From positions 1-12,791 of the forward strand of contig CAUGNZ010000042.1 in the NCBI GenBank assembly GCA_959601045.1: DNA of 12,791 nucleotides, read 5' to 3'. A model generated the notes under the pieces. The model was not told the origin of the DNA and searched no databases. It saw only the letters and a list, made by a program, of their open reading frames with translations. Positions 6,282 to 12,245 of the stretch are shown here, one piece after another. The DNA is from an uncultured Collinsella sp. GTDB lineage: Bacteria; Actinomycetota; Coriobacteriia; Coriobacteriales; Coriobacteriaceae. A program made the translations under genes and the position numbers. Every line of letters begins with the position of its first letter. Positions within the stretch are counted from its first letter, which is position 1.

Positions 6282-7616
6282 ATGAGCACACAGACCGAGC
6301 CTAAGCTCGTCACGCAAATCGACTTCGCCCGCGCCGGGCAGATCACACCGCAGATGAAGGAGGTTGCCGAGCGCGAGCATCGCGACCCCGAGTACATCCG
6401 CGAGCGCGTGGCAGACGGCCGCATCGCCATTCCCGCCAACATCGTGCATATCAAAAAGGGCATGCGCGCCTTTGGTGTCGGCGAGGGCCTGGCCACCAAG
6501 GTCAACGTCAACCTGGGCATCTCGGGCGACAAGGCCGATGCCGCCGAGGAGTGGAAGAAGGTCAAGATCGCCGAGGACTACGGCGCCGACGCCATCATGG
6601 ACCTCTCCAACTCGGGCAAGACGCGCCAGTTCCGCCAGCAGCTCATCGACGAGACGCCGCTCATGGTGGGCACGGTGCCGATGTACGACGCCATCGGCTA
6701 CATGGAAAAGCCGCTGGTCAAGCTTACCAAGGACGACCTGCTCGAGGTCGTGCGCGCACACGCCGAGGACGGCGTGGACTTTATGACCATCCACTGCGGC
6801 ATCAACAAATCGGTCATCAAGACCTTTAAGGAGACCGGCCGCCTGATGAACATCGTCAGCCGCGGCGGCTCGCTGCTATTTGGCTGGATGGAGGTTACCG
6901 GCAACGAAAACCCCTTCTACGAGTACTTTGACGAGCTGCTCGAGATCTGCCACGAGTACGACGTGACCATCTCGCTCGGCGACTCCTGCCGCCCGGGCTG
7001 TCTCTACGACTCCAATGACGCCACCGAGACCGCCGAGATGATCGAGCTGGGCAAGCTGTGCAAGCGCGCCTGGGCCGCCGGCGTCCAAGTCATGGTCGAG
7101 GGCCCGGGTCACATGGCGCTCGACGAGATCGCCGCCAACATGAAACTGCAGAAGCGCCTGTGCCACAACGCCCCGTTCTATGTGCTCGGGCCGCTGGTGA
7201 CCGATATCGGCGTGGGCTACGACCACATCACCGCTGCCATCGGCGGCGCTATCTCCGCCAGCTCCGGTGCCGACTTCCTGTGCTACGTGACACCGGCCGA
7301 GCACCTATGCCTGCCTAACGCCCAGGATGTGCTCGACGGCCTCATGGCCACCAAGATCGCCGCACACGCCGCCGATATCGCCAAAAAGGTGCCGCACGCC
7401 CGCGACATGGACGACAAGATGGGCCAGGCACGCCGCAAGCTCGACTGGGATGCCATGTGGGAGTGTGCTCTCGACCCGGTCACCGGTAAGAAGCGCTACG
7501 AGGAGTCCCCCGCCGCCACCGAGGGCACCTGCACCATGTGTGGCAAGATGTGCGCCGTCCGCACCGTTAACAAGGTGTTCGAAGGCACGACGATCGACCT
7601 CGGCATGGAGGACTAA
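6282..7616 (+). CDS. thiC: Phosphomethylpyrimidine synthase ThiC
   Basis: This is a radical-SAM enzyme that turns aminoimidazole ribotide into HMP phosphate, the pyrimidine half of thiamine. At 444 residues it is the short form without the extra N-terminal domain of the roughly 630-residue E. coli enzyme. Visible landmarks are MDLSNSGKT (106-114), TIHCGIN (169-175), SRGGSLL (193-199), SLGDSCRPGC (231-240), EGPGHM (273-278), GPLVTDIGVGYDHITAAIGG (303-322) and the C-terminal cluster Cys417-Cys420-Cys424, spaced CX2CX3C. Proteobacterial ThiC has CX2CX4C. The frame opens at 6258, but that ATG is part of the riboswitch. ATG 6282 has AAGGGAG eight bases upstream, within the conserved riboswitch end. 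BzaA/BzaF paralogues that make benzimidazole are related, but the TPP riboswitch and neighbouring thiD favour ThiC. Confidence 0.96.
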   Translation: MSTQTEPKLVTQIDFARAGQITPQMKEVAEREHRDPEYIRERVADGRIAIPANIVHIKKGMRAFGVGEGLATKVNVNLGISGDKADAAEEWKKVKIAEDYGADAIMDLSNSGKTRQFRQQLIDETPLMVGTVPMYDAIGYMEKPLVKLTKDDLLEVVRAHAEDGVDFMTIHCGINKSVIKTFKETGRLMNIVSRGGSLLFGWMEVTGNENPFYEYFDELLEICHEYDVTISLGDSCRPGCLYDSNDATETAEMIELGKLCKRAWAAGVQVMVEGPGHMALDEIAANMKLQKRLCHNAPFYVLGPLVTDIGVGYDHITAAIGGAISASSGADFLCYVTPAEHLCLPNAQDVLDGLMATKIAAHAADIAKKVPHARDMDDKMGQARRKLDWDAMWECALDPVTGKKRYEESPAATEGTCTMCGKMCAVRTVNKVFEGTTIDLGMED

Positions 7617-7707
7617 CTCGTCACCGGAGCCACAATCGGTAACATGGTGTTCGTCAATTGTTGACGTGTGAACATTTGCTTACATTTGCGTAAAGATTGC
7701 ATCGCCC

Positions 7708-7745
7708 GCCCGGGTTCGACATAGAGTCGGCCCGGGCATCTTTAT
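7708..7745 (+). terminator. Hairpin after thiC, possible weak terminator
   Basis: GCCCGGG (7708-7714) pairs with CCCGGGC (7731-7737), and CGAC pairs with GTCG inside, leaving a small bulge and a loop of about five bases. ATCTTTAT follows on the plus strand. The stem is strong but the T-run is poor. It stands about 90 bases past the thiC stop and overlaps a TATAAT, so it may end thiC mRNA or only attenuate it before thiD. Confidence 0.4.
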
Positions 7746-7748
7746 AAT
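7743..7748 (+). promoter_or_regulatory. Candidate -10 box for thiD
   Basis: There is a perfect TATAAT 46 bases before the thiD start. The nearest -35-like sequence (TTCGAC, 7715-7720) is 22 bases away, too far for a standard sigma-70 promoter. It would give thiD its own transcript without a riboswitch, or be fortuitous. Confidence 0.35.
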
Positions 7749-7794
7749 GCTGGCTTAAAGACCCATTTGATTCCGACCGAACAAGGGAGCAAAC

Positions 7795-8625
7795 ATGGAT
7801 CGCAGTAAGGTACCTGCCGTTCTATCCATCGCAGGATCCGATTCCAGCGGTGGCGCCGGCATTCAGGCCGACATCAAGACCATCACGGCGCACCGCCTGT
7901 ATGCCGAGACGGCCATCACCGCCATCGCCGCACAAAACACGCTCGGTGTCACCGCCGTGCAGAATATCTCCCCTGATATCGTCGCTGCGCAGATCGACGC
8001 CGTATTTGACGATATCCGCCCAAGCGCCGTCAAGATCGGCATGGTTTCCTCTGCCGAGATTATCGAGGTTATCGCCGACCGCCTGAGCGCCTGGAACGCG
8101 ACAAACGTGGTAGTCGACCCCGTCATGGTAGCCACCTCGGGCGCACGGCTGATTGCCGAAGATGCCGCCGAGGCGCTCACCCGCCGCCTGTTCCCGCTGG
8201 CGACGGTTATCACGCCCAATATTCCCGAGGCCATGGCCCTGCTCGACTACGAGGTCGACTCCGAGCGCACGCAGCAAAATGCTGCCATGCTCCTCGCCCG
8301 CCGCTTTGGCTGCGCATCCCTCGTTAAGGGTGGGCATCTTGTCAACGAGGCCAACGATGTATTGGCCGAACCCGCGCCACTCGATGACGAGGGCAACCAT
8401 CTGGGCGATCCGCTCACCACGTGGTTCCGCCACAAGCGCATCGAGACCGACAACACACACGGCACCGGCTGCACGCTTTCGTCCGCCATCGCCTGCGCGC
8501 TGGCTCAGGGCATGGATCTTGCCGACGCCGTCAACGCCGGCAAGGCCTACCTAACGGGCGCTCTCGCCGCCGGCTTTGACATGGGCAAAGGCTCTGGCCC
8601 CGTCAACCACATGTGGCAGTACTAA
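7795..8625 (+). CDS. thiD: Hydroxymethylpyrimidine/phosphomethylpyrimidine kinase ThiD
   Basis: This 276-residue ribokinase-fold enzyme phosphorylates HMP and then HMP phosphate to HMP diphosphate, the substrate that thiamine phosphate synthase couples to the thiazole. Motifs are GSDSSGGAGIQADIKT (14-29), AAQNTLGV (45-52), KIGM (80-83), VVVDPVMVATSG (105-116), ITPNIPEA (139-146), KGGH (178-181) and THGTGCTLSSAI (221-232), which holds the anion hole and conserved Cys226. GPVNHM near the end is also typical. AAGGGAG five bases before ATG 7795 fixes the start. It follows thiC by 178 bases and acts directly after it in the pathway. No second riboswitch is seen in the gap, so TPP control of thiD depends on read-through from thiC. 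PdxK-type kinases share the fold, but the motifs and context favour ThiD. Confidence 0.96.
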   Translation: MDRSKVPAVLSIAGSDSSGGAGIQADIKTITAHRLYAETAITAIAAQNTLGVTAVQNISPDIVAAQIDAVFDDIRPSAVKIGMVSSAEIIEVIADRLSAWNATNVVVDPVMVATSGARLIAEDAAEALTRRLFPLATVITPNIPEAMALLDYEVDSERTQQNAAMLLARRFGCASLVKGGHLVNEANDVLAEPAPLDDEGNHLGDPLTTWFRHKRIETDNTHGTGCTLSSAIACALAQGMDLADAVNAGKAYLTGALAAGFDMGKGSGPVNHMWQY

Positions 8626-8632
8626 ATAGCCA

Positions 8633-8659
8633 GTAACCTGCCAAAAAGAGACAGGCTAC
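8633..8659. other. Small imperfect hairpin after thiD
   Basis: GTAACCTG (8633-8640) and CAGGCTAC (8652-8659) pair over eight positions with one mismatch, around a purine-rich loop. It lies within ten bases of the thiD stop and before the larger hairpin at 8670. Its right half, AAAGAGACAGGCTACCTT, resembles the core of the palindrome at 9417-9449 in opposite orientation. Confidence 0.3.
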
Positions 8660-8669
8660 CTTGCACCAA

Positions 8670-8740
8670 AAACCGTCGCAACATTCGATGAAAATCGTGC
8701 AAACGCGAAAAATCATCGGATGTTGCGACGGTTTGATTTT
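8670..8740. terminator. Long hairpin, bidirectional terminator between thiD and pentapeptide gene
   Basis: Arms 8670-8691 and 8713-8734 pair over 22 positions with one wobble. An inner stem TCGTG/CGCGA (8695-8699 with 8704-8708, loop CAAA) follows A-rich internal loops. On the plus strand GATTTT follows. On the minus strand the stem runs into TTTTTGG. It sits between two converging genes, where a two-way terminator is expected. Its two-tier architecture matches the palindromes at 1-104 and 4650-4716. Confidence 0.7.
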
Positions 8741-8770
8741 AGATAGCGGTCGAGCAAAGGGCCGGGGCGT

Positions 8771-9382
8771 CTAGTCGTCGGCGAGTTGAATTCCCAACAA
8801 ACCCGAGAGTGCCAGCGCCTGCTCGGCATTGACCGTCAGGCCACGCAGCTCATGGTAATCGCCCGAAACAACGGGCGCTGCAAATGTACAGCGCGACACA
8901 TCAACGCCGGAAAGCGACGTCTTGAACACATCAACACGCGTCAGGTCACAGCCATCCAGGCGTATCTGACCCAGCTTGGCACCCTGAAACGCAGCCTCTC
9001 TCAGACGTGTATCGCATGCTGTCATAGGGCCAATGCGTCCCTCCGAAAGGTTCGCATAGCTCAAATCGCACGATCCAAACGACACGCTCGACAGGCGCGC
9101 CTTGAGCAAGTTGAGTCCCGGTGCCGAGCAGTCAACGAAGTCGCAGCGGCTGAGCCAGCAGCCTTCCATGTTGCAGCGGATAAAGCGGCAACCGCGAAAC
9201 ACCACGTCGCGAAACGTCGAGCCGCTCCAGTCAACGCTATCGAACTCGCAAGATCGGAACACAACGCCATCGAAGGTCGCGCCGTTCGCCACGTCGTAGG
9301 CAAGATCCAAATCCTCAAAAGCGGTATTGGAGACGAGCTCATCGCCCTCGGCAAAGAGGTCGATGAGCTCGTCCATGCCCAT
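8771..9382 (-). CDS. Pentapeptide-repeat protein
   Basis: The 203-residue protein starts MGMDELIDLFAEGDEL and then runs through consecutive five-residue units with Phe or Leu at the centre (FDGVVFRSCEF, FRDVVFRGCRF, WLSRCDF, CDLSYANLSEG, AAFQGAKLGQ, CDLTRVDV). Such repeats fold as a right-handed square beta-helix. The C-terminal HELRGLTVNAEQALALSGLLGI is a common cap in this family. The family includes Qnr and MfpA, which protect DNA gyrase, but most members have no known role and nothing here points to gyrase. The frame is open to a GTG at 9469 that overlaps the upstream SGNH stop. That extension reads through a REP-like hairpin, so I prefer ATG 9382 (or 9376), although neither has a strong Shine-Dalgarno. 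It may be co-transcribed with the SGNH gene. Confidence 0.85.
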   Translation of the reverse strand: MGMDELIDLFAEGDELVSNTAFEDLDLAYDVANGATFDGVVFRSCEFDSVDWSGSTFRDVVFRGCRFIRCNMEGCWLSRCDFVDCSAPGLNLLKARLSSVSFGSCDLSYANLSEGRIGPMTACDTRLREAAFQGAKLGQIRLDGCDLTRVDVFKTSLSGVDVSRCTFAAPVVSGDYHELRGLTVNAEQALALSGLLGIQLADD

Positions 9383-9416
9383 ATGGCAGCCAATCCGTTC
9401 GTTTACCCGGGCAAAA

Positions 9417-9449
9417 CCACCACAAAGGTGCCTGTCCCCTTTGCGGTGG
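9417..9449. repeat. REP-like palindrome (GGGGACAGGCACC core)
   Basis: Bases 9417-9428 and 9437-9449 form an imperfect inverted repeat (CCACC-A-CAAAGG against CCTTTG-C-GGTGG) with one mismatch. On the minus strand it reads CAAAGGGGACAGGCACCTTTG. From memory, this core recurs in intergenic regions of many genomes, but I cannot verify that here. It lies between the SGNH stop (9462) and the preferred pentapeptide start (9382). Confidence 0.5.
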
Positions 9450-9461
9450 CTTGGGACCGTG

Positions 9462-10121
9462 CTACTCACCGAGCATCTCTTTGAGCTTGGCTGCCACGGC
9501 GTGACCCAGGCTCTCGTGGCTTTCGGGCATCATATGCAGATAGTCGATATCGCCCGGCTCGGCAAACTCGGCGGCATTCAAAAAGTCGCAGCCAAACTGC
9601 TCGGCCACGTGCGCATAGTACTCGCCAAAATGCTCAGATGCCTCAACGGAATGCTCGTCAAAGTCGGTCATATACACATCGGCGATCTGCGGCTTGATCT
9701 TGATAGGAGCCATCAGCAGGATGCGCGGGCAAGGCGCAGCGTCGGTCCACGGAAACGCGCGGACGGCGCGAATCAGCGCCATGGCGCCACGGGCGATATC
9801 GGAAGCTGTCACGTTAAAGACCGTCTTACAGTCGTTGGTGCCCAGCATGATCACAATGGCGTCCAGCGGCTTATGGGCCTCGAGCAGCATCGGAAGCGCG
9901 CGAATACCGTTGAGGTTAGTGTCCAGATGGCACATGTCGTCGCGTACCGTCGTGCGGCCGTTGAGGCCTTCTTCAATTACATGCCAGCCCTCGCCTAAGT
10001 CACGTTGGACCACGCCACACCAGCGCACATCCTGCGCATAGCGCACCGCGGTACCGTCGCGCATGCCCGCCGGATCGTAACCATAGGTGTTGCTGTCACC
10101 AAAGCATAGAACGTTTTTCAT
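9462..10121 (-). CDS. SGNH/GDSL-family hydrolase
   Basis: This 219-residue protein is a GDSL-type esterase/acyl hydrolase with the four SGNH blocks: FGDSNTYGYDP with nucleophile Ser10, the oxyanion Gly in NGRTT (54-58), GTND with Asn96, and the Asp193-x-x-His196 pair in DYLH. The compact form starting MKNVLCFGDSNTYG resembles arylesterase/lysophospholipase-like SGNH proteins. No signal peptide or membrane segment is seen, so it is probably cytosolic. The substrate is unknown; acetyl or other acyl esters are likely. The start at 10121 has GGGGAGC six bases upstream. A longer frame to 10193 crosses a terminator hairpin and is rejected. The gene follows the PARG-like gene on the same strand, past that hairpin, and is followed by the pentapeptide gene. 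Confidence 0.9.
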   Translation of the reverse strand: MKNVLCFGDSNTYGYDPAGMRDGTAVRYAQDVRWCGVVQRDLGEGWHVIEEGLNGRTTVRDDMCHLDTNLNGIRALPMLLEAHKPLDAIVIMLGTNDCKTVFNVTASDIARGAMALIRAVRAFPWTDAAPCPRILLMAPIKIKPQIADVYMTDFDEHSVEASEHFGEYYAHVAEQFGCDFLNAAEFAEPGDIDYLHMMPESHESLGHAVAAKLKEMLGE

Positions 10122-10137
10122 CGTAAGCTCCCCACTC

Positions 10138-10171
10138 AATAAAAAGCCGACGGGAGCAGCCCCCGTCGGCT
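10138..10171 (-). terminator. Rho-independent terminator after the PARG-like gene
   Basis: On the minus strand AGCCGACGGG (complement of 10162-10171) pairs perfectly with CCCGTCGGCT (complement of 10145-10154) around a 7-base loop. TTTTTATT follows. This is a textbook terminator 25 bases past the TIGR02452 stop. Its T-run ends about four bases before the SGNH gene's ribosome site. Confidence 0.88.
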
Positions 10172-10196
10172 CGGTATATCGCATCACGCGCACCGT

Positions 10197-11330
10197 TTAC
10201 AGGTACTTGCGCCAGTCGTCGTCATCCTCGTCATCCTCGGCAGCGGCCTGAGCCTGCTCGGCGGCACGGGCGGCTGCGGTGCGGGCGGCAACCTGAGCAT
10301 AGGACTCCTCGTTGCGCTCGGGGAAGTTTGCCAGCACGTGCTCGAACTTGGCGAAGTCCTCGTCCCAGCGCGTAGAGGGCACGGCAAAGAAGACCTGCTT
10401 GACCTTGAAGTCGCCCGACGCGAGCTCCTTGCGGAAGAGCTCGGCCACGGCCTCGGCATCAAAGCCGTTGTTGTCGCAGCCCCAAGCACCCAGCACGAGC
10501 TTCTCGCGACCAAGCTCATCGCAGATGGCGAGCACAAAGCGAATGCGGTCGCGCAGGGCATCCAGCAGAGCATCGTCGCTCACGCGATACTCCTGGCGGG
10601 CGCGCCTAACGTTGGGCGCGGCGGCCACGATCACGTCGGCGTATGCATGCACGTGGTTGCGGTCGAAGCGCACCGCAGGCACCACCAGGGCGCGGTTACG
10701 ATAGAGCTCGCAGTTGATGTTGCGGCGACGGTTCTCGCCGTACCACTTACGCTGCCTATCGAGAACGTTGTACAGATACGAATCGGCGCACAGCGTGGCC
10801 TCCTGGCCCAGATAACCCTGAATATATCCACCGCCCGGATTGGTAAACGAGGCAAAGGCGAGCACGGCCATGTCGCAGAACTGCGCATAGCCGCGACCGT
10901 TATCGAGGATTGCCTGCGTGGCGGAGGCATCAAGCACAGTGACCTCGGGCAGGACCGGAGCGGGCTCCTCAGCAGGCGCGGACTCAGCTTCGGCGATTTC
11001 CTCGGCAGGCTCCTCGACGGGCTCGGGCGCCGCCTCGGTCTCGGGCGCCGCCTCGACCTCGGTAGTCTCCGCGTTCTCGACGTCCTCGGCGACCTGCTCT
11101 TCGGCGGCCACAGCACTCTGAACCTTGGCCTTCATCGCCGCGACAAAGCCGGCAGGCATACCGTCAAACTCGCGAACACCGGCGAGCGAACGCTCGATAT
11201 CCTTGGCGCACGCTTCGGACACAGTTGCCACGTGACGCTCGGCGGCCTTGGCACGGGCCTCGCGCTTGGGATTGGGCTGACCCGCTCGGTTGGACCTGCG
11301 GTTACGGTTCCTGTTGTCGACGTCTGCCAT
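10197..11330 (-). CDS. TIGR02452 / microbial PARG-like macrodomain protein with altered catalytic motif
   Basis: The 377-residue protein has a basic N-terminus (1-35, rich in Arg and Asn) and a short helical segment (36-75). An acidic Glu/Ala/Pro linker follows (about 76-128), then the macrodomain-like core (130-320). The tail is acidic: Ala-rich, then EDDEDDDD before WRKYL. The core has VLAFASFTNPGGG (156-168) and GQEATLCADSYLYNVL, a match to the microbial PARG (PARG_cat_microb, former DUF2263) signature GGG-x(6-8)-QEE. GAWGC (281-285) fits the second nucleotide-binding loop. PARGs remove ADP-ribose chains from proteins. Here Gln176-Glu177 is followed by Ala178, where the catalytic second Glu is expected, so hydrolysis is doubtful and binding is possible. 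AAAGGTG seven bases before ATG 11330 supports the start. It is bounded by terminators on both sides. Confidence 0.85.
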   Translation of the reverse strand: MADVDNRNRNRRSNRAGQPNPKREARAKAAERHVATVSEACAKDIERSLAGVREFDGMPAGFVAAMKAKVQSAVAAEEQVAEDVENAETTEVEAAPETEAAPEPVEEPAEEIAEAESAPAEEPAPVLPEVTVLDASATQAILDNGRGYAQFCDMAVLAFASFTNPGGGYIQGYLGQEATLCADSYLYNVLDRQRKWYGENRRRNINCELYRNRALVVPAVRFDRNHVHAYADVIVAAAPNVRRARQEYRVSDDALLDALRDRIRFVLAICDELGREKLVLGAWGCDNNGFDAEAVAELFRKELASGDFKVKQVFFAVPSTRWDEDFAKFEHVLANFPERNEESYAQVAARTAAARAAEQAQAAAEDDEDDDDWRKYL

Positions 11331-11376
11331 ACGTGGCCACCTTTCCTGTCGCTGCCGCTATCGGCTTTTCCCATCC

Positions 11377-11382
11377 ATGATA
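11377..11382 (-). promoter_or_regulatory. Candidate -10 box for the PARG-like gene
   Basis: On the minus strand GGGGTATCATGG carries TATCAT (one mismatch from TATAAT) 46 bases before the start. It lies between the upstream gene's terminator (11396-11424) and the gene, where a promoter is needed. No clear -35 is seen. Confidence 0.4.
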
Positions 11383-11395
11383 CCCCGCCGCGTAC

Positions 11396-11424
11396 AAAAA
11401 AGACGGCCCCGAAGGACCGCCTTT
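11396..11424 (-). terminator. Rho-independent terminator after the Bax inhibitor-1 gene
   Basis: On the minus strand AAAGGCGGTCC, loop TTCG and GGGCCGTCTTTTTT form an 8-bp GC-rich stem (two G-T pairs) with a stable tetraloop. It runs into six T residues about 45 bases beyond the stop codon at 11471. Confidence 0.9.
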
Positions 11425-11470
11425 CACATCGTTTTACCGCGTCCGACAAGAAACGCTGCAATCCCCCGCG

Positions 11471-12166
11471 CTAGTCGCGACGACCGAGGATGTTCAGGAT
11501 GCGCAGGAACACGTTGATGATGTCCACGAACAGGCTGGATGCCATGAGCACGGCGTTGGGCAGCGTGGGCGGCACCGTCGTTGCCACATAGGTGTCGTAG
11601 CCGATGAAGCCGGCAAACACCACGATCACGATCAGGTCGGTGATGGACTGCGAAACGCCCATGAACATCAGCACGATCTCAACCAGAATAGTGGCGAGCA
11701 GAATGCCAAAGCCGATGCCATATACGCGCTGGAAAAACTTGGGGAACGTCACGCCCAAGGCGCCAAAGACAAAGGTGATGGCGGCCGTGGCGATAAAGGC
11801 AGTGTTGATGGTAGGCAGGTCGTAGTTGGCAAGGCCAAACGACGCGGTCAGGCCAAAGGTACTCGCAAAGATTACGTAGCCCACAAGGGACAGGCCCACG
11901 GACTGCTTGCCCGCAGCAGCCGACATCATGACCATGCCGACGATGGTTAAAATAAACGAGCCAAAGACCAGCGGTAGGGCGGCGCCGCTCATCATCATGC
12001 GCGCAAACGACATGGTGCTCGTAAAGTAGGCGCCGGCACCCATGGCGCAAAAGCCCAAGAAGATCAGGGCGGACATGGCGAGATTGTACGCGCGCGGCGA
12101 CATCTCCTTGGCGCGGCTTGCGCCGGTCTCGACGGGGCCGTTCTGATAGCCCTGGATATCGTTCAT
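11471..12166 (-). CDS. Bax inhibitor-1 (TMBIM/YccA-YetJ) family membrane protein
   Basis: This 231-residue inner-membrane protein has about seven hydrophobic segments, near residues 29-49, 62-83, 88-108, 119-139, 147-168, 173-195 and 205-227, after a polar N-terminus. B. subtilis YetJ of this family is a pH-sensitive calcium leak channel controlled by an Asp pair 24 residues apart. Here Asp191 (GYDT) and Asp215 (FVDIINVFLRIL) have exactly that spacing, so ion leak activity is plausible. E. coli relatives YccA and YbhL are linked to FtsH. The C-terminus ILGRRD is typical. The start at 12166 has GAAAGGA about seven bases upstream. The longer frame to 12280 is unsupported. It has its own terminator at 11396-11424. 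Confidence 0.93.
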   Translation of the reverse strand: MNDIQGYQNGPVETGASRAKEMSPRAYNLAMSALIFLGFCAMGAGAYFTSTMSFARMMMSGAALPLVFGSFILTIVGMVMMSAAAGKQSVGLSLVGYVIFASTFGLTASFGLANYDLPTINTAFIATAAITFVFGALGVTFPKFFQRVYGIGFGILLATILVEIVLMFMGVSQSITDLIVIVVFAGFIGYDTYVATTVPPTLPNAVLMASSLFVDIINVFLRILNILGRRD

Positions 12167-12221
12167 ACTTCGTCCTTTCAAAAAGCGCCACGACAGCGCC
12201 GTAGGTGACAAGATCCCTGCC

Positions 12222-12227
12222 ATTGTA
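12222..12227 (-). promoter_or_regulatory. Candidate -10 box for the Bax inhibitor-1 gene
   Basis: On the minus strand GGGTACAATGG carries TACAAT 55 bases before the start at 12166, in the 79-base gap after the previous gene. No convincing -35 accompanies it. Co-transcription with the upstream gene is also possible, since no terminator is seen in this gap. Confidence 0.4.
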
Positions 12228-12245
12228 CCCGAATGCCGTGCGCTC

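Noticed and set aside
6112..6291. 60-residue N-terminal extension of the membrane protein
   Set aside because: It would run through the thiC promoter and TPP riboswitch. ATG 6111 has a strong GGGGAGG, and the extension has no domain character.
7617..7794. Second TPP riboswitch before thiD
   Set aside because: None of the THI blocks (GGCTGAGA, ACCTGA, AATGCCA, GAAGGGA in order) is present. Only a GC hairpin and a TATAAT are seen.
9383..9469. GTG start at 9469 for the pentapeptide gene
   Set aside because: It overlaps the SGNH stop, which could allow coupling, but the added residues translate a REP-like hairpin and are not part of the repeat protein. I keep it as an alternative only.
10338..11474. 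378-codon open frame on the plus strand, antisense to the PARG-like gene
   Set aside because: It is opposite a gene with recognisable PARG motifs, a Shine-Dalgarno and flanking terminators. The antisense product is low-complexity Leu/Gly/His sequence.
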